From a virus: 37,783 nucleotides of DNA. The translations under genes and the position numbers were made by a program. The stretch is taken from IMG/VR virus record IMGVR_UViG_3300046012_000298, positions 1 to 37,783 of that record. The stretch is one strand, 5' to 3'. This document shows, piece after piece, positions 25,662-31,952 of the stretch. The notes under the pieces were generated by a model that ran no database searches, was not told where the DNA came from, and saw only the letters and a list, made by a program, of their open reading frames with translations. Positions within the stretch are counted from its first letter, which is position 1, and the number at the start of each line of letters is the position of its first letter.

Positions 25662-25948
25662 GCGCAATTCTCACCTCAGTCCTCGCCATCATCGCGCAGC
25701 TCGCGGGATCGACCGGCAACGCCGCCCTCGTTGAAAAGATCATCGAGGCCCTGATCGCGATTATCCCGGTCGTCATCAAGGAGTACCAGGATTTGGCACC
25801 CATCGTTCAAAACATCATCACGGCGCTGAAAGCAGATCCTTCGACCACGGCGGCCCAGCTTGAGCAGTTGCAGAATTTGGAGATCCAGTGGGATGCCGAA
25901 TTTGAAGCTGCGGCCGCGGCGGCTCAGGCCGACGACGCTACGACCTGA
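25658..25948 (+). CDS. Small hydrophobic helical protein, unknown
   Basis: A 96-residue protein coupled by an ATGA overlap to the lipoprotein gene. Residues 1-45 are hydrophobic helix (ILTSVLAIIAQLAGS, IIEALIAIIPVVIK), residues 50-85 an amphipathic Gln/Glu/Leu helix, and the end is an Ala/Glu run. It may be membrane-associated. It resembles small unnamed proteins often found near lysis genes of rhizobial phages; no function is assigned. Confidence 0.65.
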   Translation: MSAILTSVLAIIAQLAGSTGNAALVEKIIEALIAIIPVVIKEYQDLAPIVQNIITALKADPSTTAAQLEQLQNLEIQWDAEFEAAAAAAQADDATT

Positions 25949-25978
25949 CAACCCCGCGCCAATGCGAGGAATACCTGA

Positions 25979-26278
25979 ATGACCTTCGATCCCACGATAA
26001 CATCGGGAGCAGTCCTCAATGCCGTCGTTTTGCTTATCGGATTTGTGGTCGCTTTCACTCGCATTGGCGGTCGCATTGACCTTCTTGCCCAGCGTCTCAA
26101 GGCCGTGGAGGACGCCGTTAAGGGGTCCAGTGACTTCGACAAGCGACTTGCCACGCTTGAGGAGCGCGTCACGAACCACGTCAAGATGCTCACCATCGCG
26201 CAGCAGGACATATCAAACCTGCGGCGCGGCGAGGGCTTCATCACGAGCCATCGCCAGAGCGTAGACGGCCCGTACTGA
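25979..26278 (+). CDS. Membrane-anchored coiled-coil protein (inner spanin candidate)
   Basis: A 99-residue protein with one N-terminal transmembrane helix (AVLNAVVLLIGFVVAFTRIGG, about 11-31) followed by a heptad-rich coiled coil (IDLLAQRLKAVEDAV, RLATLEERVTNHVKML). Single-TM plus periplasmic coiled coil is the layout of an i-spanin and also of DUF2730-like phage proteins. With a lipoprotein encoded just upstream the two could form a two-component spanin, though the genes are not nested as in lambda. Inference from topology only. Confidence 0.6.
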   Translation: MTFDPTITSGAVLNAVVLLIGFVVAFTRIGGRIDLLAQRLKAVEDAVKGSSDFDKRLATLEERVTNHVKMLTIAQQDISNLRRGEGFITSHRQSVDGPY

Positions 26279-26299
26279 CCTCCCATCACCGGAGTTTCC

Positions 26300-26884
26300 A
26301 TGATCCGTACCCTATTGGTCGCGGCGCTTTTCTGCGTCGTGTGTTCGTCTGCGTCCTATGCCCGGGTCAAACACGGGCATCATTACCGGGCTCAACCCGC
26401 TAATTCGAACCTGCAAGAAAACCTTGCAGGTTGCGATGCCATGCGTCCCTGCTATGGGAACGGAAGGCTGCTGTATGGGCCAGCCGAGTCCGTCCAGCAC
26501 GCCTCCCGCCATTCGAGGCATGTGAGCCGGGCAGAACGGCACACGCACAGGCGAGTCCCGGAAGGGCTGGCAAAGGTCATGGCCGAGGGGGCGGGAAGGG
26601 CAATCAACTGGCATCGTCCGCGCGCCTGGTGCGGGTGGCAAATGCGAAAGTGGCTCGGCGTGGCGAATCCTTCCGGCAATCTGGCTCGTTGGTGGGCGGG
26701 ATTTGGGCGACCTGCCCATGGCCCCGCTGTCGGCGCTATTGTCGTTTGGCGGCATCACGTCGGTCGAATTACCGGCAAGACTTCGGATGGCCGATGGGTG
26801 GTCAAGAGCGGTAACGACGGCCATGCGGTTAGAGAACGGCCACGGTCGGTTGCTGGTGCGATCGCATTCAGGTGGCCTGCATGA
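26300..26884 (+). CDS. Secreted CHAP/NlpC-like cysteine peptidase
   Basis: A 194-residue protein with a signal peptide (residues 1-21, SYA-R). A His/Arg-rich linker leads to a C-terminal domain with AWCGWQMRKWLGV (C111), GAIVVWRHHVGRITG (H152/H153) and SGN (N172), the Cys-His-Asn order of CHAP/NlpC-P60-type peptidases, similar to TIGR02594-like proteins. It would cut peptidoglycan peptides from the periplasm and does not need a holin. It adds a second lytic activity to the muramidase. The His-rich linker (HGHHYR, HASRHSRHVS) is unusual and may bind metal. Confidence 0.75.
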   Translation: MIRTLLVAALFCVVCSSASYARVKHGHHYRAQPANSNLQENLAGCDAMRPCYGNGRLLYGPAESVQHASRHSRHVSRAERHTHRRVPEGLAKVMAEGAGRAINWHRPRAWCGWQMRKWLGVANPSGNLARWWAGFGRPAHGPAVGAIVVWRHHVGRITGKTSDGRWVVKSGNDGHAVRERPRSVAGAIAFRWPA

Positions 26885-27126
26885 TGACCCGCTCCGGTTT
26901 AATCACGCTGGCTGGCCTTGCCTGTCTCGCATTGGCGTTGCTCAGTAGCCGGGCTCATGCCGACGACCACAATCTGCGCATCAAGGTTTCGCTCACCTGC
27001 CAAGACGTGCAGGCCGTGGTGCAGCTCGTCGGCTGGCCTGAATTGGTTCGGCGCGCGAGAGAGGCCGGGGCGTCCGAAGGCTTGATCGATGAGGCCCGAC
27101 GTTGCCTGCCCTCATCCAATCGCTAG
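26881..27126 (+). CDS. Small secreted protein
   Basis: An 81-residue protein. ATG 26881 overlaps the peptidase stop (ATGA) and follows AGGTGG; a second ATG at 26884 is equally placed. Residues 1-25 form a signal peptide with core LITLAGLACLALALL and AHA-D cleavage. The mature 55 residues contain two Cys (TCQDV, RCLPSS) spaced to make a disulfide around helices VQAVVQLVGWPELVRRAREAG. It may act with the upstream peptidase or as an excluded-lysis or superinfection factor; function is unknown. Confidence 0.65.
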   Translation: MMTRSGLITLAGLACLALALLSSRAHADDHNLRIKVSLTCQDVQAVVQLVGWPELVRRAREAGASEGLIDEARRCLPSSNR

Positions 27127-27245
27127 GCGCTGTCCTGATCTTCGCAGGAGCTTGGCTCCATCTCTGCGACCGCAATAACGAATTCATCGGCATGACATTG
27201 GGAACGGGCGCTGTCCTGTTCGTGATTGGATGGTCGGTGTCCTGA
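27102..27245 (+). CDS. Tiny membrane protein, two helices
   Basis: A 47-residue ORF from TTG 27102, with GAGG seven bases upstream, overlapping the previous gene by 25 bp. An in-frame stop at 27090 makes this the first possible start. It reads LPALIQSLGAVLIFAGAWL, then a short polar loop HLCDRNNEFIG, then MTLGTGAVLFVIGWSV, two hydrophobic helices. Composition and coupling argue that it is real; it resembles a small holin or pinholin. No family is recognised. Confidence 0.5.
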   Translation: MPALIQSLGAVLIFAGAWLHLCDRNNEFIGMTLGTGAVLFVIGWSVS

Positions 27246-27283
27246 CCGCGCCGGACGGAATCCGGTTCAATAGAGGAGCTTGC

Positions 27284-27496
27284 ATGTCTGAATTTAAGAA
27301 TTACCGCCGCACGCAGATTGCTGAAATGACGCCATGGGTCGAAGGCTTCGACATGAGCCGCGTATCGGTGTCCGCGCCAGACAAGGAAGCTGGATCGCCA
27401 AAGACGGGCGACATGATCGCGCGCAACCCAAAGAATTACGATGACAAGTGGTTGGTCGCTGCGCAGTACGCCGCCGACAATTTCGAGCCCGCCTAA
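27284..27496 (+). CDS. Conserved phage protein, unknown function
   Basis: A 70-residue soluble protein starting MSEFKNYRRTQIAEMTPW with GAGGAGC upstream. The motif string RVSVSAPDKEAGSPK then GDMIARNPKN...DDKWLVAAQY...NFE is one I recognise from many tailed phages, where it recurs near the lysis module; no function is known to me. It is the last + strand gene before the terminators. An upstream extension from 27230 lacks a ribosome site and is rejected. Confidence 0.75.
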   Translation: MSEFKNYRRTQIAEMTPWVEGFDMSRVSVSAPDKEAGSPKTGDMIARNPKNYDDKWLVAAQYAADNFEPA

Positions 27497-27529
27497 TTCG
27501 GCCCCCATGGCCGTCCCTAACCAGCACTG

Positions 27530-27571
27530 CTGGGAGCTAGGGTTCTTCGCCTAGCGTGACGTTCCTCCCAG
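27530..27571 (+). ncRNA. Structured 3' element upstream of terminator
   Basis: Nested inverted repeats: CTGGGAG (27530-27536) pairs perfectly with CTCCCAG (27565-27571), and inside them CTAGG (27537-27541) pairs with CCTAG (27550-27554). A competing hairpin CCAGCA / TGCTGG lies at 27521-27533. The element sits just before the intrinsic terminator. Whether it is a regulatory RNA, a processing site or part of a complex terminator cannot be told. Confidence 0.45.
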
Positions 27572-27576
27572 ACTTG

Positions 27577-27615
27577 GCCGCGCTGTTCACTTCGGTGGAT
27601 GGCGCGGCTTTTTTT
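27577..27615 (+). terminator. Intrinsic terminator of late/lysis operon
   Basis: A 7-bp stem GCCGCGC (27577-27583) / GCGCGGC (27602-27608) with a loop, followed directly by seven T residues at 27609-27615. Strong rho-independent terminator shape, 81 bp after the last + strand gene. Confidence 0.9.
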
Positions 27616-27843
27616 GTTGAGGGGATTCACTTTTCAGTGCGAAGCGGGTATGGGTTGTTTCTCTGATCGCTCGCGCCGAAACTGGTCTCGGTAAGTGGTA
27701 TCCGCCAAAGGAACCTTCCAGAAGGGCGCGGACTAAGTTGCACGTAGCAGCCTGCGCGAGCAGTCAGATCGACCAGTAAGTGAGTTTGGGTGGCGCGACG
27801 ATGGGAGCCCCTTCGATTCCTGACCCGTCATCTGATCCTACAG
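27616..27843. other. Non-coding gap between two terminators
   Basis: About 230 bp with no convincing gene, lying between two + strand terminators. A short reading at 27780-27905 (GTG start) runs through the second terminator and has no ribosome site. The sequence CCCGTCATCT occurs twice (27824-27833 and 27845-27854). A T-loop-like TTCGATTCC occurs but cannot pair as a tRNA arm. The second terminator implies some + strand transcript starts here or leaks from upstream. Confidence 0.5.
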
Positions 27844-27877
27844 GCCCGTCATCTCTTAGGAGGTGGCGGGCTTTTTT
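27844..27877 (+). terminator. Second intrinsic terminator
   Basis: A 12-bp stem (27844-27855 with 27860-27871, two G-U pairs) closes a TTAG loop and is followed by six T residues. The G-U pairs become mismatches on the opposite strand and no T-run is there, so it acts on + strand transcripts. Confidence 0.85.
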
Positions 27878-27904
27878 GCGTTTAGGAGCGGTCGGAGCGG
27901 GGAG

Positions 27905-28093
27905 CTAGGGCTTGTTTTGCTCTATCAACTTGACCGGCTGCACAGGCTCCGCAGTCAAATCCAAATCGAAGTCCTGACGCGGAGCGCGCTCAACCATCGA
28001 AGCAAGTAATTCCGGCGTAACAATCGTCCCGGCAGGCAGTACCCCGATAAATCGCGTTCCCGATCGGCGCTTTGATTCTGACTTATCGCTCAT
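27905..28093 (-). CDS. Small unknown phage protein
   Basis: A 62-residue soluble protein read from ATG 28093, preferred over an upstream TTG because GAGGAGG lies six bases before it. It starts MSDKSESKRRSGTRF and contains VLPAGTIVTPELLASMV. It is the last gene of the leftward operon, overlapping nothing, and ends 28 bp before the + strand terminator's T-run. No known domain is seen. Confidence 0.55.
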   Translation of the reverse strand: MSDKSESKRRSGTRFIGVLPAGTIVTPELLASMVERAPRQDFDLDLTAEPVQPVKLIEQNKP

Positions 28094-28107
28094 CCCCGCC
28101 TCCTCTA

Positions 28108-28305
28108 TCAATCCTGCGGCTCAAACCCCGCAACCGCCGCATTCACCTTCGCGCGGTCTTTCCGATCCTCTGGCGATAGCTCCATTACTGGCTCATGAAT
28201 CAACCATGAGAGCGTGCCGTAGCTATCGCGGGGCTTGTTGGCCCATTGCCAGAACTGGTCGTAGGGGTCGGGCTCGTTCGTTACGTCGCGGAGAGGGTCG
28301 GGCAT
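28108..28305 (-). CDS. Small unknown phage protein
   Basis: A 65-residue protein from ATG 28305, which overlaps the HNH gene stop (ATGA) and follows GAGGAGCG. It is acidic and aromatic near the N-terminus (PDPYDQFWQWANKP) and ends in a charged helix. A longer version from 28338 would intrude on the HNH gene without a ribosome site. No family recognised. Confidence 0.55.
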   Translation of the reverse strand: MPDPLRDVTNEPDPYDQFWQWANKPRDSYGTLSWLIHEPVMELSPEDRKDRAKVNAAVAGFEPQD

Positions 28306-28892
28306 CACGCTCCTCGAATTCCTTTTTCCTTCAACCACTGCGCTGTTTCGATTGCGGTCATCTTAGGTCGCGCAATGCGGTTGCGCACTATAATTCCGAG
28401 CGCGGCTTGGTTCTCGGGCAATAGGGTAGCTCCGCGCGGGAGCGATAGCGCATTGGCTGCACACCAAGCGATGCCTCGTTCTTTTCTAGCCTGATATTCT
28501 TTCATGCGCCGCGCGTTTTCCTCCGCCGTCATCGACTGGAGAGCCGATTTTTCAGCGGCGCGTCGGTTTCCTTTGGCGGTATTGAGCGCCCATTTTTCGG
28601 ATAGCGGAGGCAGTCCCATTGCTGTGCGATGCTGGTTCAAGCTCCAAAGACCGCCAAGTGCATGATTGCAGCGAGCATGGGCAAGCCGGACGTTGTCGAC
28701 CGTATCCGGTCCGCCGTCACGTTTCGGAATTAGATGCTCGACAGTCGCAGCTTCAGGGTCGTTGGTATGTTGCCGACGATATGGCTTCATCGATTCATGG
28801 CAGACGCAGCAAAGTCCTTGCTGTTCCATCCACCAATAATCGACGACGAGCAACTTCTCGTCTCGCGTGGTCCATTTGAAATCCATGTCCAC
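28305..28892 (-). CDS. HNH endonuclease
   Basis: An HNH nuclease of about 195 residues. The zinc-binding pair CCVCHES, the catalytic VEHLIPKRDGG (His of the HNH) and NVRLAHARCNHA (final Asn/His helix) are all present. A Lys/Arg-rich helical tail of about 100 residues follows, a possible DNA-binding extension. GTG 28892 is taken as start because GGAGAG lies seven bases upstream; TTG at 28907 and ATG at 28886 are alternatives. It may be a packaging-associated or homing nuclease; it is not next to terL as the packaging HNH usually is. Confidence 0.8.
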   Translation of the reverse strand: MDMDFKWTTRDEKLLVVDYWWMEQQGLCCVCHESMKPYRRQHTNDPEAATVEHLIPKRDGGPDTVDNVRLAHARCNHALGGLWSLNQHRTAMGLPPLSEKWALNTAKGNRRAAEKSALQSMTAEENARRMKEYQARKERGIAWCAANALSLPRGATLLPENQAALGIIVRNRIARPKMTAIETAQWLKEKGIRGA

Positions 28893-28946
28893 GAAAATTC
28901 TCTCCAATCCTATCCTATAGGGGCAGGGGTGTCAGGACTTTCGCCT

Positions 28947-29417
28947 CTACTGAAAGCTGCTCGGCGGTGGCAATAGTGGCTGCATGGTCCCGGTATCGTA
29001 GGCTGCCGCGATCTTTGGTCGAACGTGGCTAGAGACCGTTTGTCCGTCCGGCATGACAATGTTCGCCAAGAACTCATCCTCGAATTGCGAGATGCCAGTT
29101 TCGACGGCTTCGAGTTTCGCCTTGATAACCAGTGCGAGTGCGCGCCAGCGTTGACGGCAAGCTTGTTCCCATGCGTCGTGCCGTTTCTCAGGAGACCGAA
29201 CAGACCCGCGACCGTCCTTATCGAACTTGCTGTCTGCCAAATTAGGAAGAGGCAATTCGAAAAGGACGCGCCGACCCTTCGCTTCGAAAGCGATCATGGC
29301 GCGGCCCGGACTGTTCATGAACGCCGTGCTAGTCGCGCCGTATCGAACTATTAATCCCTCAATTTCGGCGCGGGATCGCTCGACAGGCACGTCAGTTGTC
29401 TCAGCAAATTTAGCCAT
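28947..29417 (-). CDS. Conserved phage protein (RYGA family), unknown
   Basis: A 156-residue protein starting MAKFAETTDVPVERSRAEIE with GGGAGGGAG upstream. It carries IVRYGATS, RAMIAFEAKGRRVLFELPLP, RQRWRALALVIKAKLEAVE and ISQFEDEFLA, a string I recognise from many alphaproteobacterial phages. The alpha/beta pattern and conserved WRAL..I.AKLEA helix suggest an enzyme or DNA-associated protein, but no function is established to my knowledge. It is translationally coupled to the upstream gene. Confidence 0.8.
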   Translation of the reverse strand: MAKFAETTDVPVERSRAEIEGLIVRYGATSTAFMNSPGRAMIAFEAKGRRVLFELPLPNLADSKFDKDGRGSVRSPEKRHDAWEQACRQRWRALALVIKAKLEAVETGISQFEDEFLANIVMPDGQTVSSHVRPKIAAAYDTGTMQPLLPPPSSFQ

Positions 29418-30037
29418 CACTCCCTCCCTGTCGCAGGAGGGGTGATCTCCCGTTTTGCTTCTGCGTATGCAACATTGAGTTCGGCCATGAGGTTGTCGCT
29501 GCCGCCGCTGTCGGGGCGCCGGTTTTTGGCCTTCTCGCGATAAAGTGCCGTGATATCGCCGCGCCAGTCAGGCTGCACGCCGAACACTTCGCGCCAAGGC
29601 TTCTTCCAGTCGGGCGGGGCGATGGCCGCGAATCCTTGGAAGGCCCGCTCCATCATTGTCGAGCCGCCGTGACGCTCTAGCTGGCGCATGGCCTCGATTG
29701 CCAGTGTCAGAGAGCGCATGTTACCCGCAACGGTCTTATAGGCGTCTCGCGCCATCACCATCGGTCGCGCCTTGTACATGAAGTAAACGGCGACGCCGGG
29801 ATCTGCGATCTGCTTTTGCGTAGCGTAGGGCAGGCCGTCATTGCGCAGCGACACGTTCGACGAAACCACGATGTTCTTCGCGCCCAGCCGCTTCAATTCA
29901 TCGAATAGCTGATCCCGCGTCCGCCCCATGGACAGGCCGTAGACCTTCCCGCCGAACCTGTTGTCGCTCTCGCGCTTCCAGTCGGCCGTTCGCGGCCATC
30001 CCTCAGGCCAAGAGAGCGGGAATGCTTCCGCGCTCAT
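29417..30037 (-). CDS. Conserved phage protein, unknown
   Basis: A 206-residue protein. ATG 30037 is chosen because GGGAGGGTGTGGGA lies just upstream; a longer frame to 30148 crosses the operator and is rejected. The N-terminus is MSAEAFPLSWPEGWPRT, then RFGGKVYGLSMGRTRDQLFDELKRLGA, VSSNVSLRNDGLPYATQKQIADPGVAVYF and a long helical C-terminus with RQLERHGGSTMMERAFQGF. This string recurs in rhizobial prophages, sometimes annotated with a J-domain label. Function unknown. It heads a leftward operon behind a palindromic operator. Confidence 0.8.
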   Translation of the reverse strand: MSAEAFPLSWPEGWPRTADWKRESDNRFGGKVYGLSMGRTRDQLFDELKRLGAKNIVVSSNVSLRNDGLPYATQKQIADPGVAVYFMYKARPMVMARDAYKTVAGNMRSLTLAIEAMRQLERHGGSTMMERAFQGFAAIAPPDWKKPWREVFGVQPDWRGDITALYREKAKNRRPDSGGSDNLMAELNVAYAEAKREITPPATGRE

Positions 30038-30078
30038 TCCCACACCCTCCCAGAACGGGGAACGGGAGCGGAACAAGC

Positions 30079-30100
30079 CTGTGTCAGTTTTGTGACACAG
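30079..30100. promoter_or_regulatory. Perfect palindrome, candidate repressor operator
   Basis: CTGTGTCA / TGACACAG, an 8-bp perfect inverted repeat with a 6-nt spacer, centred about 50 bp upstream of the start at 30037. Size and symmetry suit a dimeric phage repressor or Cro-like site. It lies where the transcript of the leftward operon would start. Confidence 0.6.
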
Positions 30101-30111
30101 TTGCCGCAGGT

Positions 30112-30140
30112 TCGATATTTGTTCATGCAAATTACTGCAA
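30112..30140 (-). promoter_or_regulatory. Candidate promoter for 27.9-30.0 kb operon
   Basis: On the - strand, a -35-like TTGCAG (30140-30135) and a -10-like TATCGA (30117-30112) are spaced 17 bp. The -10 is weak (three matches), so this rests on spacing and on the palindrome directly downstream, which would overlap the transcription start. Confidence 0.4.
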
Positions 30141-30230
30141 GTTCGCACATCTTCGATTTCAGGAAATGCCCATAAATAAAGGATTTCCTAGCAACCACGG
30201 AAACGCGGTTGTCCCCCCGGGCGGGTCTTC

Positions 30231-31247
30231 TCATTTTACTATCCTTTTGGTTTTCCTAGATGATTTTTTGGGCTGCGTCAGATTTGCGTCAAACAATCCA
30301 TCGGTCAACTTAGCCTTCGGCATGGCGTGCGCGTAGGTCTCCATAAAGAGCGTCACCGAATCCCATCCACCAAGATCAGCGGCCGTCTTGGGATCGACGC
30401 CGTTGCGCAGCATCGAAGTTGCAAAGCCATGTCGGCAACTGTGGAACGTGAGGCGTAGGAATCCCTCGACCGCCTTCGCGGTCGCCGCGATGTCTTCATC
30501 CCACCAGCGGCGCAGCGTAGTCTCTCCATATCCGAACGGTCTTCGGTCGCGCGGGAGATTCGCGAGCGCGACGAGCAACCGTTGCGGCATATGCGGAAGC
30601 CGGTCCTTTTTGTTCTTGGTCTTGCGTACCAGGATTGTGCGCGCTTGAAAATTGATGTCGTCCCATTCGGTGCGGCGAGCATCTGAGATTCGGCAAGCCG
30701 TCGCGAACATGAAGGTCGCCAAGGCGGCGGTGATCGGCCTCGCGTGAGCGCAAAACGTATTGAGCCAATCTAGGAGGACTGGCTTTTTGATCTTCTGCTC
30801 GAACTTGAATTTCCGCACGCGTATCGGCGGGCACATTTCCAATTCGGCGCAGTGATTGATGACGGCGCGGGTAGGGGTGATGACCTGACGATTGCGCGTT
30901 GCCGGGCCAGCCTCCGGGTAAATCTCGGTCGCGCTCTGCCGGATCGCTCCTGCGGTCATGTCCTTAACCAGCGTATCCTTCCAATAATCCTCGATTTTTT
31001 CGAGGTACTTGATCTGGCGTTTCGTGTTCATCCTGCCAGCAGATCGATACAGGATCGATCCCTTCGCAAATGTCAGGACTGAGTCCGGTCCATGGTGATG
31101 ACGTTTCCATTCGGCGGCTTCTTCCTTGGCTGCAACTTCTTCCGCCCGGAGCTTGTCCGAAGTGCCTGTAGTGCCTCGTAATCTCCGTCCGGCAACCGTC
31201 CCGGCGTAGTGGTACGTATTGCCGCGCTTGTAGACCTTGAGGGGCAC
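30231..31247 (-). CDS. int: Tyrosine recombinase integrase
   Basis: A 338-residue integrase. The N-terminus MPLKVYKRGNTYHYAGTVAGRRLRG is an arm-binding-like domain, followed by a core-binding helical region (about 60-150) and a catalytic domain with R186 (TACRISDA), K near 209-213 (RKTKNKK), H269-x-x-R272 (HSCRHG), W295 in place of the second His (GGWDSV) and nucleophile Y305 (METYAHA). All catalytic residues are intact, so it should be active on attP. Its 5' end overlaps the excisionase-like gene by 175 bp. It sits inside the leftward operon, not at a prophage edge. Confidence 0.95.
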   Translation of the reverse strand: MPLKVYKRGNTYHYAGTVAGRRLRGTTGTSDKLRAEEVAAKEEAAEWKRHHHGPDSVLTFAKGSILYRSAGRMNTKRQIKYLEKIEDYWKDTLVKDMTAGAIRQSATEIYPEAGPATRNRQVITPTRAVINHCAELEMCPPIRVRKFKFEQKIKKPVLLDWLNTFCAHARPITAALATFMFATACRISDARRTEWDDINFQARTILVRKTKNKKDRLPHMPQRLLVALANLPRDRRPFGYGETTLRRWWDEDIAATAKAVEGFLRLTFHSCRHGFATSMLRNGVDPKTAADLGGWDSVTLFMETYAHAMPKAKLTDGLFDANLTQPKKSSRKTKRIVK

Positions 31248-31426
31248 CGCCTAGCCTCCATGATTTTAAGGACATCGGCCTCAGTAAGCCGCATTCCTCG
31301 GTTCCTGCCAAGGCAGGCATTGAGTGCCCGGGCCGTTTCGCGCACATATCTTTCAGACCAGCCAGTGCGTTCGGCCAGATCCTTCGGCGTGATCGTGTCG
31401 GGAATGATCGTCTCAGTCCTACTCAT
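31073..31426 (-). CDS. Excisionase-like HTH protein overlapping int
   Basis: A 117-residue DNA-binding protein. Residues 12-60 form a winged-helix/MerR-like HTH: ITPKDLAERTGWSERYVRETARALNA and GMRLTEADVLKIMEA. The C-terminal 50 residues, encoded in another frame over the start of int, are basic and disordered (GRKKLQPRKKPP). Position before int and size fit a recombination directionality factor, though it might instead control early transcription. Its stop lies within int codons; both frames look protein-like, so this is a true dual-coding overlap. Confidence 0.75.
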   Translation of the reverse strand: MSRTETIIPDTITPKDLAERTGWSERYVRETARALNACLGRNRGMRLTEADVLKIMEARRCPSRSTSAAIRTTTPGRLPDGDYEALQALRTSSGRKKLQPRKKPPNGNVITMDRTQS

Positions 31427-31737
31427 TGCCTTGGTCCGTCCCCGCCACGAGCGGCTGCGGAAACATACTTACCGCTGGCTATAAGAGCGCGCGCGGTTCG
31501 CTCGTTGCATTCGATTGTCGAACCGCCGTCTTTGCTTTTTAGCGTCACGGTCTGGGATTCAACGACCCGCTGTTTCGGCACGACCACGCTGTCATTCCCG
31601 AGATATGCGGAGACTGTGGCGCGAGACAACGCGTCGTAGCTTGATCCGAAGATGTTTTCAGGATCTGCGGCCAATTCGTCGTCCAGTTTCTTCATGGCGA
31701 GCTTTGCCCGCTCTATCCGCCGCTCGTCGAGGGTCAT
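31423..31737 (-). CDS. Unknown early phage protein
   Basis: A 104-residue charged protein (MTLDERRIERAKLAMKKLDDELAAD) with a helical N-terminal half and a beta C-terminal half containing TVTLKSKDGGSTIECNERTARALI. The ATGA junctions on both sides show coupling. Composition suggests a soluble early protein; no family recognised. Confidence 0.6.
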   Translation of the reverse strand: MTLDERRIERAKLAMKKLDDELAADPENIFGSSYDALSRATVSAYLGNDSVVVPKQRVVESQTVTLKSKDGGSTIECNERTARALIASGKYVSAAARGGDGPRQ

Positions 31738-31952
31738 GGCTTGCCGACTCCCATCGTTTCCATTGCGTCAGCCGCCATCGCAGCGTCCGCCATTTCGATC
31801 ATTTGCTGATAGCCGTGGGTTGGGCCGTTCAAATCGCTGCGGCCTGCGAGAAATCCGTGGCGATAGCTTCGCGAGCGGTTCAAGGAAGGCTCTGGGTTAT
31901 TGGCATCGCGGCCATCAATATAGCCATCGATCATTTCTTGATTAGCCTCCAT
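31734..31952 (-). CDS. RMF-like small protein
   Basis: A 72-residue protein from ATG 31952 (AAGGGG seven bases upstream; ATG 31958 is an alternative). MIDGYIDGRDANNPEPSLNRSRSYRHGFLAGRSDL repeats a GY..GR-type helix then a Tyr-x-x-Gly-Phe helix, the pattern of ribosome modulation factor and its phage relatives: two small Gly-aromatic helices. If related it might hibernate or tune host ribosomes, or act like CrpP-type relatives of RMF. The match is by eye and loose; other roles are possible. Confidence 0.45.
   Translation of the reverse strand: MEANQEMIDGYIDGRDANNPEPSLNRSRSYRHGFLAGRSDLNGPTHGYQQMIEMADAAMAADAMETMGVGKP

Noticed and set aside
27616-27670. TTCACT-N17-TATGGG as a promoter for a small RNA
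   Set aside because: Both boxes match the consensus poorly; only the flanking terminators hint at a transcript.
27801-27830. T-loop-like TTCGATTCC suggesting a tRNA
   Set aside because: The five bases on each side cannot pair as a T-stem and no acceptor, D or anticodon arms are present.
30191-30212. Imperfect hairpin after the integrase stop, possible terminator
   Set aside because: The stem has a mismatch and no T-run on the - strand, so it cannot be supported.
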